From contig JAHAYL010000004.1 of NCBI GenBank assembly GCA_018384065.1, positions 56,556-120,555 of the forward strand: a DNA stretch of 64,000 bases. The letters are read 5' to 3'. The first letter of the stretch is position 1; each line of letters begins with the position of its first letter. Origin of the DNA: Oxalobacter sp. GTDB taxonomy: Bacteria; Pseudomonadota; Gammaproteobacteria; Burkholderiales; Burkholderiaceae_D. The translations under genes were made by a program, and so were the position numbers. The notes under the pieces are model-generated. The model worked only from the letters and a program-made list of their open reading frames with translations. It was not told the origin of the DNA and did not search any database. Positions 58,303 to 64,000 of the stretch are shown here, piece after piece.

Positions 58303-59555
58303 AACTGCCACCGCTGGTGCTCAGGCATACTGAGCAGGTCCTGAAGGAGGTCATGCAGTTCAAGGGACCTGCGGATGCCCTGATTTCCCGTTATTTCCGG
58401 GGACATGCCAAACTGGGTATGCGTGAACGGGGAGCGGTCGCTGAATCGGTCTATCGGGTTTTGCGGAACCGGTTGGTTTACAACAATCTGGCGGAATCCG
58501 GTCAGGGACCGCAGGCGCGGCGGCTGGCATTGCTGTCGCTGTCGGATATCTATGGCATGGATGCTTTGTCTGGACTGTCAGATGGGGAACAGGCTTGGCT
58601 TGAGCATATCCAGACCGTTGACCGTGGGCAGCTTCCAGTCCGGCTCAGGGCGAATCTGCCGGATTGGCTGTATAACCGGCTTGTCAAGCAGTATGGCGAA
58701 GCGGAGACCCTTCAGATAGCAGATGTCCTGAATACGTCGGCACCCTTGGATTTACGGGTCAATACCCTGAAGAACCGCCGTGAGGATGTGGTCAAGGTCC
58801 TGCAGGAAGTGCCGGTGGATTGTGAAATGACGCCCTATGCCGCATCCGGGATACGGCTCGCGAAGAAGATTGCCCTCCAGAATATGCCGCTGTTCAAGAA
58901 TGGCGGGGTCGAGGTCCAGGATGAGGGCAGCCAGCTGCTTGCGCAGATTGTGGGTGCACGCCGTGGTGAACTGGTGGTCGATTTCTGTGCTGGGGCAGGG
59001 GGCAAGACATTGGCATTGGGGGCTGCCATGCGCAATACCGGGCGGCTCTATGCGTTTGAGGTTTCTGAAAAACGGCTGTCCAATATGAAGCCCCGCCTTG
59101 CACGGAGTGGGCTATCCAATGTCCATCCAGTCAAGATTGCCCATGAACACGATGCCCGGATTAAGCGTCTTGCCCGGAAGGCGGACCGGGTGTTGGTGGA
59201 TTCACCATGCAGCGGGTTGGGGACGCTCCGCCGCAATCCAGACCTGAAATGGCGGCAGACGGAAGATGCCATTGCAGAGATGAATGGCAAGCAAAGGGAA
59301 ATCTTGGCATCGGCAGCCCGTCTGGTAAAACCAGGGGGGCGCTTGGTCTATGCGACATGCAGCCTGCTGGAATATGAGAATGAGCAGGTTGTTGCGGATT
59401 TCCTTGCCAAGGATGAACGTTTTGCCCTTGTACCGATGCACCAGGTGCTGGCAGAAGCCAAGATTGACCTTGAGATGGGGGATTACCTGAAACTGATGCC
59501 GCACAGGCACCAGACCGATGGTTTCTTTGCCGCTGTGCTTGAACGGAAGGAATGA
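58299..59555 (+). CDS. rsmB: 16S rRNA (cytosine-5-)-methyltransferase, RsmB/NOP family
   Basis: This SAM-dependent methyltransferase makes m5C in 16S rRNA (C967 in E. coli). The 418-aa protein has a NusB-like N-terminal domain (about 1-140), an RNA-binding linker, and a Rossmann domain with DFCAGAGGKTLALG, DSPCSGLGTLRRNPDLKW and the nucleophile region YATCSLLEYEN. Start ATG 58299 overlaps the purN stop and follows AGGAGGAGG. A longer frame from 58197 would lie inside purN and is rejected. Confidence 0.93.
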   Translation: MKLPPLVLRHTEQVLKEVMQFKGPADALISRYFRGHAKLGMRERGAVAESVYRVLRNRLVYNNLAESGQGPQARRLALLSLSDIYGMDALSGLSDGEQAWLEHIQTVDRGQLPVRLRANLPDWLYNRLVKQYGEAETLQIADVLNTSAPLDLRVNTLKNRREDVVKVLQEVPVDCEMTPYAASGIRLAKKIALQNMPLFKNGGVEVQDEGSQLLAQIVGARRGELVVDFCAGAGGKTLALGAAMRNTGRLYAFEVSEKRLSNMKPRLARSGLSNVHPVKIAHEHDARIKRLARKADRVLVDSPCSGLGTLRRNPDLKWRQTEDAIAEMNGKQREILASAARLVKPGGRLVYATCSLLEYENEQVVADFLAKDERFALVPMHQVLAEAKIDLEMGDYLKLMPHRHQTDGFFAAVLERKE

Positions 59556-59592
59556 CCGTCCTGCCGGTTGCGGAACGCTGGTTTTTTGACGA

Positions 59593-59628
59593 TGGCATTG
59601 CCAGTCATGGCAGTGCCATTGCTGTTTT
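59593..59628 (+). terminator. terminator of the prfA-rsmB gene group
   Basis: TGGCATTGCCA and TGGCAGTGCCA form an 11-bp stem (one G-T pair) with a GTCA loop. T5 follows at 59624-59628 after a 5-base gap. Confidence 0.65.
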
Positions 59629-59680
59629 TGGAAGGAAGGTTGGCGGGACTGGGCAACTGGTGGCGTTTTCTCTGGAAATA

Positions 59681-59714
59681 TCCATGAAAACATGAGCGAT
59701 GTTTTCCGCATGGA
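59681..59714 (+). promoter_or_regulatory. long interrupted palindrome near the promoter of the hydantoinase operon
   Basis: TCCATG (59681-59686) and AAAACAT (59687-59693) pair with ATGTTTT (59699-59705) and CATGGA (59709-59714), leaving only a CCG bulge and a 5-base loop. TACAAT (59718-59723), a -10-like word, follows immediately, so the element covers the -35 position. It may be an operator. The remaining bases to 59889 hold no gene that I can support. Confidence 0.4.
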
Positions 59715-59889
59715 TGATACAATGCAAAGATGTTGCCAATAAGCCAGATGGTCTGGGAAGAGGGCAGGCAGCAGTATCTTCCTGACACCGTTTTTTCATG
59801 GCACCCGCCCGATTTAACGCATTCAAAAACGATATGGTTAGATTCTCATTGTTGAAATCCTCCATAGCACCACATTTAAGGAGATGCTT

Positions 59890-61551
59890 ATGATCCTTGG
59901 CATTGATGTTGGGGGTACGCATACCGATTCGGTTCTGATGGAAAACCGAACGATTATCCGTAAATCCAAAGTGCTGACTGATAAGGAAAACATCCTCAAG
60001 TCTGTCCTGATGGCGACGGAAGCCGTTGCAAAGCCAGAAGACCTCAAGAACCTGCAGCGTATTGTCCTGTCAACCACACTGACGACCAATGCAGTGGTCC
60101 AGAACCAGCTGGACAAGGTTGGCCTGATTGTCATGAACGGTCCTGGGGTTTCCCCGAAAGACCTGCCGCTGACGGAACAGGCGAATTATGTGACCGGCTA
60201 TATGAGCCACCGTGGCATCGAGGCTGAAGCGCCGAACAACAGCGAACTGAACGGACTGAAAGAGAAGTTCAGGAAAGATGGCATACGGCATTTCGCCATC
60301 ATCGGCAAGTTCTCCACCCGGAATCCAGCGCATGAGAAGGAAGTCAACGATGTCATGAAAGATGTTGCGGAACATACTTCCCAGAGCCATCAGCTTTCCG
60401 GTGCTTTGAATTTCCCCCGCCGCATCTCGACCACCTACCTGAATGAAGCCGTCTGGGCACTCCAGCAGAAACTGGCTGACCAACTCCGGGTCTATATGGA
60501 CAAGATCGGTGTCAGTGTCCCACTGTATATCCTGAAGGCAGACGGTGGCACGATTGATGTGAATGCTTCCCGTGAAACGCCTGTACAGACCATCCTTTCC
60601 GGTCCTGCCGCGACCATTATGGGGGTCCTGCCACATGTGACGACTGAAAAGGATTCCATCTCGGTGGATATCGGTGGCACGACGACCGATATCGCCCTGT
60701 TTGCCGACGGGGTGCCCCTGCTGGAACCACAGGGCATCACGATTGAAGGGCATAAGACTTCCGTCCGTGGACTGCTGACCCATTCCATCGGTGTCGGTGG
60801 TGACAGCCATGTCCGTTTTGAAAATGGCACCCTGTTGCTGGGACCAGAACGGAAAGGCGCCGCCATGGCTTTCGGTGGTCCAGTACCCACCACGACCGAT
60901 GCGTTGATTGTCCTGGGCATCGCTGATATCGGGGATAAGGCCAAGGCGATGGAAGCGATGAAGCAGCTGGCGGCTGAAGGCAATACGACACCGGAAGCAG
61001 TGGCGGACCAGGTTGTTGACCTGGCATGCCAGCTGATTGTCGACAAGGTCAACGCGATGCTGGAAGAAATCAACAGCAAGCCGGTCTATACCATCCATGA
61101 ACTGCTGGAAGGCAGGAAGATTGAGCCGAAGGAAGTGCTGGTCGTCGGTGGACCTGCACCTTACATGGCAGAACGTATCGGCAAGATGCTGGGCATCCCT
61201 GCTGTTGTCCCGAATGATTCCGATGTCATCAATGCCAGCGGTGCGGCGACAGCCCGTACGACGGTTGAACTGAACCTGGTTGCTGATACAGAAGCACAGG
61301 TCCTGAGCATTGCGGAAGAGGGTATCCAGCAGGAAATCTCCAGGCGCTTCACCGTGGATGATGCGATTGCATTGGGCACTGAAAAACTGATTGCTAGGGC
61401 GAAGCAGGCTGGTGCAAAAGACCAGGATATCGAGGTTGAGGTTGCAGACAGGCAGGTCTTCAATGTGGTCCGTGGCTACTCAACCACCGGTAAGAACATG
61501 CGTGTCAGACTCCAGGTCAAACCGGGTCTGATCAAAGATGAATCGAAATAA
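59890..61551 (+). CDS. hydantoinase/oxoprolinase family protein (HyuA-like ATPase fold)
   Basis: The 553-aa protein has an actin-like ATP-binding fold: ILGIDVGGTHTDSVL at the start, STTLTTNAV, the central DIGGTTTDIALF and the VVGGPAP phosphate motif near residue 418. Members hydrolyse cyclic amides such as hydantoin or 5-oxoproline with ATP. Full oxoprolinases are longer and have HyuB partners, and no HyuB gene is here. The start is ATG 59890, six bases after AAGGAG; an ATG overlapping the Shine-Dalgarno sequence is rejected. It is 15 bp from the HDAC-fold gene, a clear operon. Confidence 0.9.
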   Translation: MILGIDVGGTHTDSVLMENRTIIRKSKVLTDKENILKSVLMATEAVAKPEDLKNLQRIVLSTTLTTNAVVQNQLDKVGLIVMNGPGVSPKDLPLTEQANYVTGYMSHRGIEAEAPNNSELNGLKEKFRKDGIRHFAIIGKFSTRNPAHEKEVNDVMKDVAEHTSQSHQLSGALNFPRRISTTYLNEAVWALQQKLADQLRVYMDKIGVSVPLYILKADGGTIDVNASRETPVQTILSGPAATIMGVLPHVTTEKDSISVDIGGTTTDIALFADGVPLLEPQGITIEGHKTSVRGLLTHSIGVGGDSHVRFENGTLLLGPERKGAAMAFGGPVPTTTDALIVLGIADIGDKAKAMEAMKQLAAEGNTTPEAVADQVVDLACQLIVDKVNAMLEEINSKPVYTIHELLEGRKIEPKEVLVVGGPAPYMAERIGKMLGIPAVVPNDSDVINASGAATARTTVELNLVADTEAQVLSIAEEGIQQEISRRFTVDDAIALGTEKLIARAKQAGAKDQDIEVEVADRQVFNVVRGYSTTGKNMRVRLQVKPGLIKDESK

Positions 61552-61566
61552 AGAAAGGAGCCTTCC

Positions 61567-62880
61567 GTGAAAAAGAAAACAGGACTGGTTTTTTTCCCGG
61601 CATATGACTATGCGATTACGCCGACCCATCCAGAACGTGAAGAACGCCTTCTTTATACACAGGACCAGGTGGTTGAAGAAGGTCTTCTCGATTTCGACAA
61701 TGTCAAGGAATACAAGCCTGACCTGGCGACACCGGCTGACATCAACCGTGTCCATTTCTGTGTGCCAGGCATCGATGAGATTGTCCATACCTCGCATCTG
61801 ATTTCTGTCGGTGGCACACTGACCGCCGCAGACAAGGTGATGACCGGTGAAGTGGACAATGCCTTCGCCTTGGTCCGTCCTTGCGGGCACCATTCATTCC
61901 GGGTTGTCCATGGCAGCCGTGGTTTCTGTACGCTGAATATGGAAGCCATCATGATTGAATATATCCGCCAGAAATACGGTGTGAAGAAAATCGCCGTGGT
62001 TGATACCGACTGCCATCATGGTGACGGTTCCCAGGATATTTTCTGGCATGACCCGGATACCCTGTTCATCTCCATGCATCAGGATGGCAGGACCCTCTAT
62101 CCAGGTTCCGGGTTCCCGGATGAAGCCGGTGGTCCGAATGCCTATGGTTCGATTGTCAACCTGCCGATGCCGCCTGAAACCTGTGAAGAAGGTTTCCTGT
62201 ATGTATTGGACAATATCGTCATGCCGTTACTGGACGATTTCAAGCCGGACCTGATTGTGAACTCCGCCGGTCAGGACAACCACTATTCTGACCCGATTAC
62301 CAACATGAAGTTCACCGCACATGGCTATGCGGTGCTGAATGATCGCCTGCAGCCACATCTGGCGGTCCTGGAAGGCGGGTATTCGATTGAAAGCGCTTTG
62401 CCGTACATCAATACCGGCATCATCCTGGCGATGGCTGGTCTGGATTACAGCCATATCAAGGAACCGGACTACAGCGCCCGTGACCAGATCCAGTCACAGC
62501 ACATCACCAGCTACCTGAAACAGCTGAAGGACTATACGCTGGAAGCTTGGAAGAGCAAGGAAGCCCTGCGCCGCCGTGCTTATCCAGACAGGCCGTTCCA
62601 TACCCGTAACCGCAGCATTTTCTATGATACTGACTACATCCGTGAAACCCAGACGGAAACCGTCAGGACATGCAAGGAATGCAGCGGGGCGGTTGTCATC
62701 GAGTCCAAGGCGGATACCGGTCGTAGAAGCCGTATCAAGGCAGTCCATCTGCCACGCCACTGCTGCAGTGCCTGCCGCAAATGGGCAACGGAAGAGTTTG
62801 AGAAGGGGCGTGAAGAAGGCTTCTTCCAGACATTCCTGCAGGACCGTGACAATGACAGTTACACGGTGGAAGAGCAGTAA
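61567..62880 (+). CDS. histone deacetylase superfamily amidohydrolase with C-terminal zinc-binding tail
   Basis: The 437-aa protein has the deacetylase core: RPCGHHSFR (paired His), DTDCHHGDGSQDIFW (zinc Asp and His), SAGQDNHYSDP (zinc Asp) and EGGY (catalytic Tyr region). Bacterial members deacetylate polyamines, acetoin-related or acyl-amide substrates. Residues about 360-415 add a basic tail with Cys369, Cys372, Cys399, Cys400 and Cys403, which looks like a zinc ribbon and is unusual. The start is GTG 61567 behind AAAGGAG. It is cotranscribed with the hydantoinase-type gene and followed by a very strong terminator. The substrate is unknown. Confidence 0.88.
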   Translation: MKKKTGLVFFPAYDYAITPTHPEREERLLYTQDQVVEEGLLDFDNVKEYKPDLATPADINRVHFCVPGIDEIVHTSHLISVGGTLTAADKVMTGEVDNAFALVRPCGHHSFRVVHGSRGFCTLNMEAIMIEYIRQKYGVKKIAVVDTDCHHGDGSQDIFWHDPDTLFISMHQDGRTLYPGSGFPDEAGGPNAYGSIVNLPMPPETCEEGFLYVLDNIVMPLLDDFKPDLIVNSAGQDNHYSDPITNMKFTAHGYAVLNDRLQPHLAVLEGGYSIESALPYINTGIILAMAGLDYSHIKEPDYSARDQIQSQHITSYLKQLKDYTLEAWKSKEALRRRAYPDRPFHTRNRSIFYDTDYIRETQTETVRTCKECSGAVVIESKADTGRRSRIKAVHLPRHCCSACRKWATEEFEKGREEGFFQTFLQDRDNDSYTVEEQ

Positions 62881-62895
62881 TCCAAGCTGTTGCAG

Positions 62896-62933
62896 CCAAC
62901 AAAAAGCCGACCATCAGGTCGGCTTTTTGTTGG
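62896..62933. terminator. strong bidirectional terminator after the HDAC-fold gene
   Basis: A perfect 17-bp stem (62896-62912 with 62917-62933) closes on the loop ATCA and contains T5 and A5 tracts, serving both convergent genes. Confidence 0.92.
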
Positions 62934-63003
62934 GATGGATACAACGACAAGGAGCAGGAAAATTGAGTATCACCCAATAGAAACAGTTACAGGAAAAGCG
63001 TCA

Positions 63004-63963
63004 TCAGGCGCAGCCACAACCTCCACCGCAGCCACAGCCGCCATGACACATTTCATAATAGGCACCGGTCGTGTTCCGTGGCATTTCACCCAGGTCGATG
63101 ACGATGCCGGTATGCCCGAAGGAGACGATGTCTTTGCCCAGATAATCCTGCATCTGCTGCATCGCATTATCCCCGGTGCAGTGGCATGGAATCATCCAGT
63201 CCATCTTCCAGCCTTTCATCGCTTCAAGGGTCTTGTTCATCCGGTATTCTGATGCACGGATCAGGTGCATGCCACCGACAATCCCACTGATTTTCTCAAT
63301 GCCGGAAACCTGACGGATATAGTTGACCGTATTGACGATACCGGAATGGCAACAGCCAAGCAGGATGACCAGTCCCTTATCGGTCTCAAACCACATCGAC
63401 ATGTCATCGGAAACCGGATCGGGCTTGGTGCCGGCTTCATCCAGGAAGAGGGCATCACCGACATCCTCGAAGTCTGTCAGGCGGGGAACCGGTCCTGTGA
63501 CACCGACACCCGGCAACAGGTACAAAGGCTGGTTCAGGACATGGCGTAGCCCCAGGAAAGACAGGTTGCTGAGGATCCGTTTTGCACTGGGGGGCGGTGA
63601 CCAGTTCTTGGCATCTTCCCCTGGACGGCAGCAGAAGCGGTCATATTCGATATTCGCGCCACAGTACATCGGTACCGACGGGTTCAGGGCATAGAAATCC
63701 GCCAGGTTGTCAGTATGGTCATCATGGCCATGGCTCATCACCAAGGCTTCTGCTTCAGCAAGATTGATGCCCAGCACTTTTGCATTGTTCAGGATGACCC
63801 CTTTCTGACCGGTATCGAACAGGATACGGCGGTCGCGGATCTTGATCCAAGCCGCAAAACCATGTACGCAGGACAGACCTTCGCCTGCTTTGTTGTCAAC
63901 GAGAAGGGTGATGCTGGATGGCTGTTCTCCGCATCCACAGGCATTTTCAACAGCTTCAGACAT
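63004..63963 (-). CDS. MBL-fold metallohydrolase (dihydropterin-type) with Cys-Gly-rich termini
   Basis: The 319-aa protein has the metal motif SHGHDDHTDNL, then LLGCCHSGIVNTV and GGMHLI, as in the MBL family that includes the archaeal 7,8-dihydropterin-6-methyl-aminobenzene-5'-phosphate synthase. The exact substrate cannot be told. The N-terminus reads NACGCGEQ and the last 14 residues are CHGGCGCGGGCGCA, six or more Cys in a Gly-rich tail that could bind metal. The start is ATG 63963. It converges on the hydantoinase/HDAC operon; 37 bases upstream reach the window end. Confidence 0.87.
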   Translation of the reverse strand: MSEAVENACGCGEQPSSITLLVDNKAGEGLSCVHGFAAWIKIRDRRILFDTGQKGVILNNAKVLGINLAEAEALVMSHGHDDHTDNLADFYALNPSVPMYCGANIEYDRFCCRPGEDAKNWSPPPSAKRILSNLSFLGLRHVLNQPLYLLPGVGVTGPVPRLTDFEDVGDALFLDEAGTKPDPVSDDMSMWFETDKGLVILLGCCHSGIVNTVNYIRQVSGIEKISGIVGGMHLIRASEYRMNKTLEAMKGWKMDWMIPCHCTGDNAMQQMQDYLGKDIVSFGHTGIVIDLGEMPRNTTGAYYEMCHGGCGCGGGCGCA

Positions 63964-64000
63964 GATGGGCTCTTTGAAAGGGTTAAGGACTGGATAAATG

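Overview
The window looks like chromosome from a Gram-negative betaproteobacterium of the order Burkholderiales, most likely Oxalobacteraceae and close to Oxalobacter. That placement is an inference from gene content, the style of the homoserine dehydrogenase and PhoH proteins, the EarP/EF-P(Arg32) pair, the rpsF-priB-rpsR-rplI block and a moderate base composition. No 16S gene is present to confirm it. Housekeeping genes fill about two thirds of the window. One gene for a giant two-partner-secretion exoprotein fills the remaining third (21.6 kb).

Layout. 1-3.1 kb: the end of nadA, then nadC, a small unknown gene, moaE and a GIY-YIG/DUF4357 gene fused by a 4-base overlap to moaE. 3.2-3.7 kb: a fluoride riboswitch with an overlapping intrinsic terminator, then the fluoride channel gene crcB. 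3.8-8.7 kb: clpB behind a sigma-32-type heat-shock promoter, converging on a PIN-PhoH ATPase gene and a bcp peroxiredoxin gene. 9-11.6 kb: alaA and hom. 11.8-13.3 kb: rpsF-priB-rpsR-rplI on the minus strand. 13.4-37 kb: the two-partner-secretion locus, with a C10 tract in a putative promoter, a compact structured leader, the outer-membrane transporter tpsB (572 aa) and the exoprotein tpsA (7,191 aa) with two blocks of long internal repeats. 37.2-41.6 kb: lexA with tandem SOS boxes, trmJ, suhB, earP and efp. 41.7-46.9 kb: yicC, an aromatic/aspartate aminotransferase, uvrB and a translationally coupled uracil-DNA-glycosylase homologue whose catalytic motifs are degenerate. 47-50.3 kb: hicAB toxin-antitoxin, then rph-rdgB-hemW. 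50.3-52 kb: tandem operator-like palindromes, a secreted alpha/beta hydrolase and a cyclophilin-like lipoprotein. 52-59.6 kb: a zinc alcohol dehydrogenase, rmuC, then prfA-dsbB-prmC-purN-rsmB. 59.9-64 kb: a hydantoinase/oxoprolinase-family protein, a histone-deacetylase-fold amidohydrolase with a C-terminal Cys4-type zinc-binding tail, and on the opposite strand a metallo-beta-lactamase-fold enzyme with Cys-Gly-rich ends.

How the parts work together. TpsB and TpsA form one secretion-adhesion system whose expression may be switched by the homopolymeric tract and modulated by the leader RNA. EarP rhamnosylates EF-P Arg32, and the two genes are 102 bp apart. prfA and prmC are linked: PrmC methylates the GGQ glutamine of release factor 1. 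lexA, uvrB, the UDG homologue, rmuC and rdgB are DNA-repair or nucleotide-hygiene genes scattered through the window. The strongest candidates for undescribed biology are the TPS locus control region with its giant adhesin, the hydantoinase/HDAC/MBL cluster, and the uvrB-coupled UDG pseudoenzyme candidate.
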